This document shows positions 8,529 through 17,458 of a DNA stretch of 64,000 bases, in pieces. The notes beneath the pieces are model-generated. The model searched no databases. It worked only from the letters and a program-made list of their open reading frames with translations, and had not been told where the DNA came from. Location of the stretch: assembly GCF_001676785.2 (NCBI RefSeq), contig NZ_CP015910.2:682001-746000 (forward strand), in the 5' to 3' direction. The stretch comes from Brachyspira hyodysenteriae ATCC 27164. Its GTDB lineage: Bacteria; Spirochaetota; Brachyspiria; Brachyspirales; Brachyspiraceae. Position 1 is the first letter of the stretch; each line of letters begins with the position of its first letter. Both the position numbers and the translations under genes were made by a program.

Positions 8529-9527
8529 ATGATAAAAGTTGATAATATAGTTAAGTATTATGGAGAACATATAGCATTAAAAGGCGTATCCTACACTATA
8601 AATAAAGGTGAAATAGTGGGATTTTTAGGACCGAATGGAGCAGGTAAAAGCACTATGATGCGTATAATTACAGGTTATTTGCCAGCTACAAGCGGATATG
8701 TTTATTTAGATGATTATGAGGTTTATGATAATCCTATAGAGATTAAAAAAAGAATAGGATATATGCCTGAAAATGTTTCATTATATACTGAGATGACAGT
8801 TATAGATTATCTTAGATTCTGTGCAAAACTTAAAGGCATACCAAGAAAACATATAAAAACTGCATTAGAAAATACTATAGAAATAACAGGACTTACAAAA
8901 TATAGAAATAGAATAATAGGACATTTATCAAAAGGTTATAAACAGCGTACAGGAATAGCTCAGGCAATAATACATGATCCTGAAGTTTTAATATTAGATG
9001 AACCTACAAGCGGTTTGGACCCTAATCAATTAATAGAAGTAAGATCATTGATAAAAAGTTTAGGCGGAACTAGAACTGTTATACTTTCTACGCATATATT
9101 AAGCGAGGTTGAAGATACTTGTGAAAGGGCTTTGATTATAGACAGCGGAGAATTAATTGCTGAAGATACTATTGAAGGCTTAAAAATGGCTATGGATAGA
9201 GAAATATTAGGCGGTAATATAGAACTTAAAGTGGCTGGAAGATATAATGATGCTCTTTTATGCGTTAGGGAAGTTAATGGTGTTATACAGGCAGAAGCTA
9301 ATTCTTATGGTGATATTCTTATAGAGTGTGAAAGAGGAAATGATTCAAGGGCGGCAATAGTTAAGCATTTAGTTAATAATAATTTTGATGTTTTAGAGAT
9401 AAGAGCTAAAGAAAGATCATTGGAAGAAGTATTCATTTACTTTACTGATAAAAAGAAAAATGAAGATTTTGATAAATCTAAATATATCAGAGATGCTGGT
9501 GTTTTGAATACTGAAGAAAATAAATAA
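8529..9527 (+). CDS. ABC transporter ATP-binding protein, GldA-like
   Basis: 332 residues. Walker A GPNGAGKST (34-42), signature LSKGYKQR near 139, Walker B VLILDEPTSGLDP near 157, and H-loop STHILSEVED near 188. A C-terminal extension of about 100 residues ends with the SLEEVFIYFT segment typical of ABC-2 exporters of the GldA/NatA type. It energises the permease encoded 43 bases downstream. Substrate is unknown: GldA homologues outside gliding bacteria are common and do not imply gliding. The ribosome site is AAAGGA. Confidence 0.9.
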   Translation: MIKVDNIVKYYGEHIALKGVSYTINKGEIVGFLGPNGAGKSTMMRIITGYLPATSGYVYLDDYEVYDNPIEIKKRIGYMPENVSLYTEMTVIDYLRFCAKLKGIPRKHIKTALENTIEITGLTKYRNRIIGHLSKGYKQRTGIAQAIIHDPEVLILDEPTSGLDPNQLIEVRSLIKSLGGTRTVILSTHILSEVEDTCERALIIDSGELIAEDTIEGLKMAMDREILGGNIELKVAGRYNDALLCVREVNGVIQAEANSYGDILIECERGNDSRAAIVKHLVNNNFDVLEIRAKERSLEEVFIYFTDKKKNEDFDKSKYIRDAGVLNTEENK

Positions 9528-9570
9528 GAATAACAAAAATAAATAAACAATTAATAAGAGGTTAATATAA

Positions 9571-10278
9571 ATGAGAAATATATATGTTGTATTTTCAAGA
9601 GAAATTCAATCTTTTTATGTATCGCCATTATATTATATATTGGGATTTATATATCTGGCTTTGACAGGATACTTTTTTACTATAGAAATTTATTATAGCA
9701 GATTGGCTGTTATGGAAAACACTATGTATAATATTGGATTTTTTACAATATTATTCCTTTCTATTCTTTGTATGAAGCTCATAGCAGAGGAAAGAGCTTC
9801 AGGAACTTTTGAACTTATAATGACAGCACCAATCACTTCATTACAGTATGTTTTAGGTAAATATTTATCTGTATTGGTTGTATATGCTTCACTTCTAGTT
9901 ATGACTTTTGTTTATCCTATACTTCTTATGGTATTTGGTAAGCCTGATATAGGAGTAATATTTAGCGGATATTTAGGATTATTCCTTTTAGGTACAGCAA
10001 TACTTGGATTAGGACTCATTGCAACAAGCATATCTAAGAGTCAGTTAGTAGCTGCTATTTTGGGTGTATCTATGGGAATATTCGCTTATATAATAAATTG
10101 GCTTAGTGAAATGTTTACAGGGGCAAGCAAGATATTGAATGCTATTTCTATAACTACATACTTTTCTGATTTTACTAAAGGTATGATAGATATACAGAAT
10201 GTTATATTCTTTTTAATTTGGGCTGTTGCATGCATATCAATATCTACTATGTTTGTAGAATCTTATAAATGGCAATAA
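9571..10278 (+). CDS. ABC-2 type permease, GldF-like
   Basis: 235 residues with six hydrophobic segments. The cytoplasmic EERASGTFELIMTAPIT motif after the second segment (near residue 71) is the coupling-helix signature of ABC-2 permeases of the GldF/NosY kind. It forms the membrane channel for the ATPase upstream and has AGAGG before its start. In many bacteria a GldG-like periplasmic protein gene follows; here an ankyrin gene follows instead. Confidence 0.87.
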   Translation: MRNIYVVFSREIQSFYVSPLYYILGFIYLALTGYFFTIEIYYSRLAVMENTMYNIGFFTILFLSILCMKLIAEERASGTFELIMTAPITSLQYVLGKYLSVLVVYASLLVMTFVYPILLMVFGKPDIGVIFSGYLGLFLLGTAILGLGLIATSISKSQLVAAILGVSMGIFAYIINWLSEMFTGASKILNAISITTYFSDFTKGMIDIQNVIFFLIWAVACISISTMFVESYKWQ

Positions 10279-10302
10279 TTTTATTAAAAGGGCTTTATCA
10301 AA

Positions 10303-10878
10303 ATGTCTGATATAGTTGAGTATGTAAAAAATAACGATTTAGATAATGTGAAAAAATGTTTGGAGTCTGATAACACTTTAGCAGATGCCAGAGACGAAGA
10401 GTCTAAATTCACATTGCTTATGATTTGTGCTAAAAAAGGGTATTTTGATATAGCCAAACTTTTAGTAGAGGAAGGGGCAAATTTAAATGCAAGGAGCAGA
10501 ACAGGAATAACTGCTTTAATGTTTGCCTGTGCTGAAAAGCAAGTAAAAATAGCTGAGTATTTAATAGACAGCGGTGCTGATGTTAATCTGAGGGATAGAC
10601 CATTATTTTCTGCATTGCTTTATGCAGTACTTACGAAAGAGCATAATATAATAAAAGCATTAGTTGAAGCTGGTGCCGATGTTAATGTTAAAAATTTTAA
10701 ACTAGTAACTCCTTTAATGTTTGCTGCTGGAATAAACGATATAGAAACAGTGAAATTATTAATAGAGAATGGGGCAGATATAGAGCATAAAAATAAAGAT
10801 GGAGAGAGAGCCTTAGAATTTGCTATTCGTAAAGAGCAGAAAGAAGCAGCAGATTATTTAAAAACCGTTTCTAAATAA
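10303..10878 (+). CDS. cytoplasmic ankyrin-repeat protein
   Basis: 191 residues, almost entirely ankyrin repeats: about five units with TLLMICAKKG, TALMFACAEK, SALLYAVLTK, TPLMFAAGIN and ALEFAIRKEQ, spaced about 33 residues. No signal peptide or membrane segment, unlike the other two ankyrin proteins of the window. It lies 24 bases after the ABC permease and is likely co-transcribed, so it may bind the cytoplasmic side of that exporter (inference). Its last 21 bases overlap the convergent gene at 10858. Confidence 0.82.
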   Translation: MSDIVEYVKNNDLDNVKKCLESDNTLADARDEESKFTLLMICAKKGYFDIAKLLVEEGANLNARSRTGITALMFACAEKQVKIAEYLIDSGADVNLRDRPLFSALLYAVLTKEHNIIKALVEAGADVNVKNFKLVTPLMFAAGINDIETVKLLIENGADIEHKNKDGERALEFAIRKEQKEAADYLKTVSK

Positions 10879-11262
10879 TTTAAAAGATATATTTATATTT
10901 TTATAAAAAATACAAATAATAGAAATAATTATATTTTCTAATACTAAAGAAAAAGTAAATATTATATTTCCGAGATATACTTGATTATCTTTATCTATAA
11001 ATGTATTCAAATCTGTTCCATAAGTATTTATATTATATAAAAGAGTAATGAGAAAATAAGTACTAATTAATGTATTAATAGATACAAATGAAATTATATG
11101 AATTTTATCCATTAGTTTTTTGTCTATATGAAATAATTTAATCAAAAAAACATTTATTATTTTTATAAAATAATATAAAAGAATAAAGAATAATAAAATT
11201 ATTAAACTTATGGCGATTAGTATTGGGCTAAACATTATTATTTCAAATATAGCTGTATTCAT
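10858..11262 (-). CDS. small four-helix membrane protein, unknown function
   Basis: 134 residues with hydrophobic segments near 7-30, 32-48, 57-78 and 98-118, separated by short Lys/Asn-rich loops. No family is recognised. A near-consensus promoter sits so close to the ATG that the mRNA would begin at or beside the start codon. That supports a real gene despite its low-complexity composition. The 3' end overlaps the ankyrin gene by 21 bases. Confidence 0.55.
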   Translation of the reverse strand: MNTAIFEIIMFSPILIAISLIILLFFILLYYFIKIINVFLIKLFHIDKKLMDKIHIISFVSINTLISTYFLITLLYNINTYGTDLNTFIDKDNQVYLGNIIFTFSLVLENIIISIICIFYKNINISFKLFRNGF

Positions 11263-11268
11263 ATTTTT

Positions 11269-11296
11269 ATTATACCATGTATGTGTATTTTGTCAA
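11269..11296 (-). promoter_or_regulatory. near-consensus promoter giving a leaderless transcript
   Basis: Minus strand: TTGACA (11291-11296), a 16-base spacer, TATAAT (11269-11274), then six bases to the ATG at 11262. The expected start of transcription coincides with the A of the ATG and no ribosome site is present. Confidence 0.7.
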
Positions 11297-11365
11297 TTAT
11301 AAAACATTTAACATAATTCTATATAATCCGTTATATATATTTGTAAATTTGTGATGGATTTTATT

Positions 11366-12139
11366 ATGCAAAAGTATTTAATTTTAATATTTATTATATT
11401 GAATAGTATTTTATATTCACAATATATAACAGCTAATAAATATGATATTAATAAAGACGAAGATAAAATTTTAATATATTCAGAGAATGGAAATTATGAA
11501 GGTGTAAAAAAACTATTAGATAATGGTATTGATGCTAATATATTAGACAGCAATAAAATATCTCCTTTAATGCTTGCTTCATTTAATGGACATTATGATA
11601 TAGTTTATTTGCTTATAGAAAATAATGCTGATGTAAATATAGTGAATAATTTTGGATATAGTGCTCTAATGGCTGCTGCTGCTGCTGGACATTATGATAT
11701 TTTTAATATTTTATTAGAAAATGGAGCTAATATAAATCAAGTAAATAATGACGGTAATAATGTATTGATAGAAGCCTGTTTTTCCAAAAGTACAGATATA
11801 GTGAAAAAAATATTAAATCTTAATATTAATGTTAATCATAAAAATAATATGGGTTATACAGCATTGATACAGGCTGTTATAAATGGTTATGAAGATGTAG
11901 TTAGTATTTTATTAGATAATGATGCTGACATAAATATCATAAGTAATGATGGTAAAAATGCTTTGATGTTTGCGATTATCAGAGAAAATATTGATATGAT
12001 TGACATTCTGCTTAAATATAATCCTAATATTGATAATGAAGATAGTAATTCAAATACTGCTTTAGATTATGCTTATGATACTGGTAATGAAAAAATTATT
12101 AATATGATTAAGGAATATTACGAGAATAATAAGATTTAA
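11366..12139 (+). CDS. secreted ankyrin-repeat protein
   Basis: 257 residues from 11366, where MQKYLILIFIILNSILYS forms a signal peptide with GGA seven bases before the ATG. In-frame GTG/ATG at 11351/11354 give a poorer start. After cleavage come about six ankyrin repeats (SPLMLASFNG, SALMAAAAAG, NVLIEACFSK, TALIQAVING, NALMFAIIRE, TALDYAYDTG). Probably periplasmic or surface-exposed, for protein binding. Repeats use Asn heavily, in line with the A/T-rich genome. Confidence 0.8.
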   Translation: MQKYLILIFIILNSILYSQYITANKYDINKDEDKILIYSENGNYEGVKKLLDNGIDANILDSNKISPLMLASFNGHYDIVYLLIENNADVNIVNNFGYSALMAAAAAGHYDIFNILLENGANINQVNNDGNNVLIEACFSKSTDIVKKILNLNINVNHKNNMGYTALIQAVINGYEDVVSILLDNDADINIISNDGKNALMFAIIRENIDMIDILLKYNPNIDNEDSNSNTALDYAYDTGNEKIINMIKEYYENNKI

Positions 12140-12180
12140 AAAAATACGATTAAGTTATCATATTTATTTTTTTTTATGAA

Positions 12181-12224
12181 ATGCAATCCGATAAATAAGC
12201 TACTTAATATCGGGATTTTTGCAT
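12181..12224 (+). other. hairpin spanning the start of the TPR gene
   Basis: ATGCAA/TTGCAT outer arms and TCCGATA/TATCGGGA inner arms form an imperfect hairpin. Its last two bases are the first two bases of the ATG at 12223. With the T-run inside the right arm it could act as a weak terminator for the ankyrin gene or limit translation of the next gene. Confidence 0.45.
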
Positions 12225-13803
12225 GGAAGAAGAGCATAATTTTATAAAAAATGAAGTAAATTATGAACCTGAAATAGAAAAATCCTCTTCAAATGGTGTT
12301 ATGTTAACAATTATATTCCTAATTTTACTTATTGCCGGAATATGTTATTGGATATATAACTCTAATACATATACAAAAAATTATTCATACAAAAATAATA
12401 TACAGACTAATACACAATTAAGCAATAAAAACGATATTTTAAATAGAAATAATATAAAGAAGAATTTGGATTATCTATTAGAAATAAAATATAAAGAATA
12501 TATTGCCCCTCATGTTAATAGTTTTAATTCAATTATAGATAGCAGCGGATTATTAAATATAGATACTAGAACTATATCTATTATATTTGCAGGAACTATA
12601 CTTACTATTATTGCTTCTATGTTTTTATTTAGGGGAAATAATTCTGATGCATTAGAAAGTACAGATTCAGGAATTAATTTTTCCGAAGACAGTAAAAATG
12701 ATAATGAAGATAAAAAAGAAGAAAATATTAATAAATTAGATACTTCAGGAATTATTAATTCTTTAGATGATGATAAAAAAATTATTGATACTAATAATGA
12801 CGGAGATAGGCTTGTTTTAAAAAATAACTATTATAAATATAATAAGAATGGGGATAATGTATATTGGAATGTTATAAAGAAAAATAAGAATGATGAAAAT
12901 TTAAATATAAATGAATTATCTCTTATGGCTTTAAGAGAGGTTGAAAATGGAAATGATGATAATGCCATCAATATATATACAAAAATATTGAGTTTTGATG
13001 ATGATAATATAGCAGTATTAAAAAGCAGGGCATTACTGTTCAATAAAAAATATGAAGAAACTTCAGAAGATAAATACTTTGATGCTGCTTTAAAAGACTA
13101 TAATAAAATTATAGATATTAATAGCTTTAATGAATATAGTAATACAGATACTTTTAAAGACAGGGCTGTTCTATATACCAAAAAATATCATTACACTTCC
13201 AATGAAAATTATTTTAATTTGGCTTTAAATGATTATAATAGAGTTGTTGATGATAATAATAAAGAAGATTTAAGTACATTGCTTATATATTCAGACCTTT
13301 ATAATGAAAAATATAAAAATACTAGAGATAAAAAATATTTTAATATGTCTTTAGATAATTATAATAAGGCTCTTAATATAGATGAAAATAATACTTCTAT
13401 ATATATAAACAGAGGATGGCTGTATTTAACAGACTATAAAATTTGTAATGATATAGAAAGTTTAGATAATGCTGAAAAAGATATAAAGCATGGACTTAAT
13501 TTAGAAAAGGATAATTTTTATCTTTTAAATAACAGCGGTATAACATCTCTTTATAAATATAAATTAGAAAAACAAGTAAAAGATTTGAAAGAATCTGAAT
13601 ATAGTTTTTTGAAGTCTATTAAGAATAATAAATCCAATTCTGTTTTGGCTGAAAGTTATTATTATTTGTCATTGGTTTATGATGAATATTCTAAACTTAC
13701 AACTATTACGGCAGAAAAGATGAAAGAATATACAGATAAAAGCAAGCATTATTTTGAAGAATCAAGAAAATTAGGATATTCTCCTGAAGTAGTATCTAAA
13801 TAA
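12223..13803 (+). CDS. membrane protein with C-terminal TPR repeats
   Basis: 526 residues. Membrane segments at about 27-45 and 118-136 enclose an Asn/Lys-rich loop. An acidic low-complexity linker (about 140-205) leads to a TPR region from about 230 to 515. TPR-like units recur with spacer motifs of the YFDAALKDYNKIIDI and YFNMSLDNYNKALNI kind, which share a DYNK core. A peptide-binding scaffold, perhaps for envelope assembly; partner unknown. No ordinary ribosome site is visible, and the start codon lies in a hairpin. Confidence 0.72.
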   Translation: MEEEHNFIKNEVNYEPEIEKSSSNGVMLTIIFLILLIAGICYWIYNSNTYTKNYSYKNNIQTNTQLSNKNDILNRNNIKKNLDYLLEIKYKEYIAPHVNSFNSIIDSSGLLNIDTRTISIIFAGTILTIIASMFLFRGNNSDALESTDSGINFSEDSKNDNEDKKEENINKLDTSGIINSLDDDKKIIDTNNDGDRLVLKNNYYKYNKNGDNVYWNVIKKNKNDENLNINELSLMALREVENGNDDNAINIYTKILSFDDDNIAVLKSRALLFNKKYEETSEDKYFDAALKDYNKIIDINSFNEYSNTDTFKDRAVLYTKKYHYTSNENYFNLALNDYNRVVDDNNKEDLSTLLIYSDLYNEKYKNTRDKKYFNMSLDNYNKALNIDENNTSIYINRGWLYLTDYKICNDIESLDNAEKDIKHGLNLEKDNFYLLNNSGITSLYKYKLEKQVKDLKESEYSFLKSIKNNKSNSVLAESYYYLSLVYDEYSKLTTITAEKMKEYTDKSKHYFEESRKLGYSPEVVSK

Positions 13804-13835
13804 AATTTTATTATATTAATTTTTTAATTATAAAA

Positions 13836-14780
13836 TTACAATCCGCTGACTCGGCTGCATATACCTTCCACTATAAGATTATAATCTTTTGTATTTTCTA
13901 TATTAAGAAGATGTCCGGCATTTTCTGCTATAAATATATCTTTATCAGGTGCATTTATAGTTTTATAGTATTCTTTTACAATTACAGTAGGTACCTGCCA
14001 ATCATTAGCACCGCATATAAAAAATATAGGTATGCTGAAATTTGTGAATTTACTTGTATCATAGTTTATTAGATAATATATAATATTTTTATTCAGCATT
14101 AATGGATTGGAATTAAACATATCTTTAAATGAATATATAGGACTTTGTTTTATTATCTTATTTAATTTATCATTTCCTTCATAATATCCTGCTAATTTAT
14201 ATTTTACTTGTATTTCTCTGAAATTTTTGAATATTTCAAATACATTATTTTTATTTATAATAAAAGGATAATTTTTTAATTTTTCTATCTTTTTTATATA
14301 TTTTTGATTATTACTTTTTTGCACAATATCATAGCAATAATCGAATCCTGTTTTTTCTCCAATTTTAAAATTTACAACCTGTCCCATACCAATATATGCA
14401 GAAACTAAATTAGGAAATTTTTTTATGAATTCAATACCTAAAACACTTCCCCAAGAATGCCCAAGTAAAATAATATATTTTGAATTGTATCTTAATTTAA
14501 CATAATTAATTGTTTCTTTTAAATCTATAAGCAATTTTTCTATAGTTATATCTATATCTTTGGATTTATTTTTTAACTGAGTTTTTCCTGTTCCTCTCTG
14601 ATCATAGTATACTAAATTGTAATTTTGAGTTTTTGAATGCATTTTATATAAAAAATACGCTTCGCTTTCTCCAGGACCTCCATGCAGAAATAATAAAGTT
14701 GTATTTGATTTTTTAGGATAATGTACAAAATATTGTTCTATACCATTTATATTTATGTATTCTTCAAAAAATATATCCAT
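13836..14780 (-). CDS. alpha/beta hydrolase, prolyl aminopeptidase-like (S33)
   Basis: 314 residues. HGGPG (33-37) forms the oxyanion hole, DQRGTGKT starts at 60, and the nucleophile elbow GHSWGS puts Ser at 109. Asp260 in CGANDWQVP and His290 in AENAGH complete the triad. HGGPG plus DQRG is the signature of family S33 proline iminopeptidases and relatives. The elbow is GHSWGS rather than the usual GGSWGS, so related esterase or lactonase activity is possible. No signal peptide, so cytoplasmic. It stands alone, convergent to the TPR gene. Confidence 0.83.
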   Translation of the reverse strand: MDIFFEEYININGIEQYFVHYPKKSNTTLLFLHGGPGESEAYFLYKMHSKTQNYNLVYYDQRGTGKTQLKNKSKDIDITIEKLLIDLKETINYVKLRYNSKYIILLGHSWGSVLGIEFIKKFPNLVSAYIGMGQVVNFKIGEKTGFDYCYDIVQKSNNQKYIKKIEKLKNYPFIINKNNVFEIFKNFREIQVKYKLAGYYEGNDKLNKIIKQSPIYSFKDMFNSNPLMLNKNIIYYLINYDTSKFTNFSIPIFFICGANDWQVPTVIVKEYYKTINAPDKDIFIAENAGHLLNIENTKDYNLIVEGICSRVSGL

Positions 14781-14945
14781 ATTTATTATCTTTATTATAC
14801 TAAATGTTAATTGATTTTATTATATAAAATAATGGTTATTATTACAATGATAAAAATTACTAATTAATTTACTAATAATACCGTTTGATTAATATTATAA
14901 TATGTGTTATTATGAAAAATACAATTTAAAAAATTAAGGGTTACA

Positions 14946-15725
14946 ATGAAATTATGTAAAATATTGGCAGTATTGTTTATTTTTTCTTGTGCTGCATTTG
15001 GGAAGAGCGGATTAGAGTTGGGTATTTTTGTTCCTTTAGGTTTCAATATAGGAATTCACTATTATGACAAAAAACCTTCAAATTTAAATAATAATCAATC
15101 AGCTCAATACAATGAATATGTTACAAATAATACAAGAACTTCACATATAGGGTTTGAAGCAGGTGCTTTATTTCAGGCAGGCTATAGATTAGAATTAAAT
15201 AAAGAAATTAGTTTTAGTTTTATGGGGGAGCTTGGATACAGCAGAGATACTTTTAATTACAGATTAAAAGATAGTAATATAGATTCTCAGGCACTTAAAT
15301 TGCAGAATTATCGTTATTACAGTTTTGACAGTATTGTTATTGGTGTTCTGCCTAAAATTAATTATAAAAGATTTTCCTTCGGCATTGGGGCAGGAATGAA
15401 AATATTTTTATCTGGTACTATTAATGATTCACATTATAATCAGACATTAGGCTATACAACCGAATCTATAAAAATGATTGATACTAAGAATTATAAAGAT
15501 TATTTTTCTTCAAATATAATACCATATTTAAAATTAACTCTGGATTATTCAATATATACATCTAATAAATTTGATATAGTTTTGAGTGCATATTTTGATT
15601 ATGATTTTGCTTTAAAATATAAAGTAAAAGGAGAAAAATATAAAAACATTGATACTCCTATAGAAAATATATCAAGTGTAGATTTAGGTATACAGATAGG
15701 TGCTAAGATAAGACCTATGAATTAA
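14946..15725 (+). CDS. secreted barrel-like outer-membrane protein candidate, copy 1
   Basis: 259 residues. The signal peptide MKLCKILAVLFIFSCAAF precedes SGLELGIFVPLGFNIGIHYY and alternating hydrophobic/aromatic strands such as FSFMGELGYS, FSFGIGAGMKIFL, IVLSAYFDYDF and VDLGIQIGAKI, as in small eight- to ten-stranded outer-membrane beta-barrels. It is a tandem paralogue of the next gene, with matching start and end strands. No named family is recognised. AAGGG precedes the ATG by five bases. Confidence 0.7.
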   Translation: MKLCKILAVLFIFSCAAFGKSGLELGIFVPLGFNIGIHYYDKKPSNLNNNQSAQYNEYVTNNTRTSHIGFEAGALFQAGYRLELNKEISFSFMGELGYSRDTFNYRLKDSNIDSQALKLQNYRYYSFDSIVIGVLPKINYKRFSFGIGAGMKIFLSGTINDSHYNQTLGYTTESIKMIDTKNYKDYFSSNIIPYLKLTLDYSIYTSNKFDIVLSAYFDYDFALKYKVKGEKYKNIDTPIENISSVDLGIQIGAKIRPMN

Positions 15726-15774
15726 ATTAAGAATGTTGAAAATTAATAAGTTGAAAATTGATAAAGAGAAAATT

Positions 15775-16545
15775 ATGAAAAAATTATTGAATATATTTAT
15801 AATAATGTTTTTAAGCTGTGTTACTGTTTTTGCAAAAAGCGGTATTGAGATAGGTATATTTGTTCCATTAGGATTAAGTATTGGAATAAATCAATATAGT
15901 TTAACTAATAAAAATCCTACACCTCAGCAAGAAAAAGATTTTGAATCGGCTGTAAAGCAGGCAGATAGAAGATCAGGTGCTGGATTTGATGCGGGTGTTT
16001 TGTTTCATATAGGATACAGATTCGATATAAATAGAGATTTTAGCTTCAGTCTTCTTGGAGAATTAGGATATAATCATGATGAATTTTCATTCTATAGAGT
16101 GAGCGGAGATAAAAACTATAAAAATAGTTATGTTTACATGTTTGAAAGTATGTCATTTGGAATATATCCCAAACTTAATTGGAAGAAATTTTCATTCGGA
16201 TTGAATTTTGGAATTAAAGTGCCTTTATACGCCAGAGCTATGTCATCTTATATAAATTATGCTGCTAAGAATATAAGCAGGAATATAGAAAATTATAATG
16301 CATTTCAGATAAAAGATATATTTAATGTACCTATTATACCATATCTTAGATTTTCTGTAGATTATGAAGTTTACAGTGATAAAAAATTCGGATTAGTATT
16401 GGGAGGTTATATAGGCGGAGATTTCGGTATGTCTTTTAAAAATACTATATTAAATAATCAAAGCATCGCTAAAATAACAAAACAGAGTATATCTAGTTTT
16501 GATATAGGTTTCCAAATAGGTGTTAGAATACTTCCTAATAATTAA
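15775..16545 (+). CDS. secreted barrel-like outer-membrane protein candidate, copy 2
   Basis: 256 residues from the ATG at 15775; an earlier in-frame ATG at 15733 would put 14 charged residues before the signal peptide and is rejected. The signal peptide MKKLLNIFIIMFLSCVTVFA is followed by SGIEIGIFVPLGLSIGINQY, closely matching its neighbour. The FSFSLLGELGYN, FSFGLNFGIKVPL and FDIGFQIGVRI strands correspond one to one with copy 1, while loops differ. It lies 49 bases after copy 1, probably in one transcript with it and the metalloprotease-like lipoprotein behind. Confidence 0.7.
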   Translation: MKKLLNIFIIMFLSCVTVFAKSGIEIGIFVPLGLSIGINQYSLTNKNPTPQQEKDFESAVKQADRRSGAGFDAGVLFHIGYRFDINRDFSFSLLGELGYNHDEFSFYRVSGDKNYKNSYVYMFESMSFGIYPKLNWKKFSFGLNFGIKVPLYARAMSSYINYAAKNISRNIENYNAFQIKDIFNVPIIPYLRFSVDYEVYSDKKFGLVLGGYIGGDFGMSFKNTILNNQSIAKITKQSISSFDIGFQIGVRILPNN

Positions 16546-16565
16546 TTATTGATGAGGAGCAGAAT

Positions 16566-17375
16566 ATGAAAAAATTATTTTTATTTGGTTTGTTTTTATT
16601 GTCTTTATTTGCATTAAGCTGCAGCAATAATGTATTAAAGCCAAGTGACTATAGTAAAGAAGAAATAAATAAAAAATATCCATATTGGCAGGTAGGTGTT
16701 GCTAATTTTCAAATAGCTAATAATTTATCATCTTATGCTACAATAACAGTAGAAGAAAAACGTTTTATATTAAGATGTATGGCACTTATTAGAACAGCTT
16801 TAAATTCTGATGAATTTCTTCAAGCAGTAAGAGATAAAGGAGCTTTAACAGCGGCTTCAGACTACTCTTATGGAAATTTTAGTATCAAAGCTGGTGCTGC
16901 TTATGATCCAGATAAATTAACAGAAGTAGTTCGTACAGTAAAACATAATTTTACTTATGAAAAACTTTCAACAGGCGGAGCAGGTTTGGGTACTGTAGGT
17001 GTTTCAAGATATGTAAGATATTGCGGAGGTCAGCCTGCAGATCAAATACCAACAGCAGATTGGGTAGGATTTGAAAATGATAATTGGATAAAATGGTCTG
17101 GGTCTGGTAATAGTTTATATGGATATTCAAGTTTTGCAAGCTTAATGTTCCATGAACATATGCATAATATTGGATTTACTCATAACGATGTTAATAAAGA
17201 TAGTAATGTACCTTACGGACTTCAAGATGTTGTACAAAAATTAATTTATAGAATATTAAATGAAGATTTGAAAGATAAATATGCTAAACAGTTAGATGAG
17301 CTTACCGCTTATTATTTTACTGAGTATAAAGATTTATTATTAGAAGATAGCGTTTTTGATCCTAGTAAACAATAA
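16566..17375 (+). CDS. lipoprotein with a metzincin zinc-protease motif
   Basis: 269 residues. A lipoprotein signal ends in the lipobox ALSC with Cys19. Near the C-terminus FHEHMHNIGFTH (His196, Glu197, His200, His206) matches HExxHxxGxxH, the zinc site of metzincin metallopeptidases. A Met-turn downstream is not obvious, so the fold assignment rests on this motif. The protein would be anchored to a membrane on the periplasmic or outer face. It follows two barrel-like genes by 20 bases with GAGGAG before the ATG and is closed by a terminator. Substrate is unknown. Confidence 0.75.
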   Translation: MKKLFLFGLFLLSLFALSCSNNVLKPSDYSKEEINKKYPYWQVGVANFQIANNLSSYATITVEEKRFILRCMALIRTALNSDEFLQAVRDKGALTAASDYSYGNFSIKAGAAYDPDKLTEVVRTVKHNFTYEKLSTGGAGLGTVGVSRYVRYCGGQPADQIPTADWVGFENDNWIKWSGSGNSLYGYSSFASLMFHEHMHNIGFTHNDVNKDSNVPYGLQDVVQKLIYRILNEDLKDKYAKQLDELTAYYFTEYKDLLLEDSVFDPSKQ

Positions 17376-17403
17376 TAAAGTTAATAAATTATAATAAAAA
17401 AAT

Positions 17404-17444
17404 AAAAGGCTTTGATGATAATATTAATCATTAAAGCCTTTTTT
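17404..17444. terminator. bidirectional terminator
   Basis: 16-bp arms around AAAAGGCTTT and AAAGCCTTTT with one G-T pair, a short loop and a T-run. It serves the rightward lipoprotein gene and the leftward methyltransferase gene. Confidence 0.88.
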
Positions 17445-17458
17445 ATGTATTATATAAA

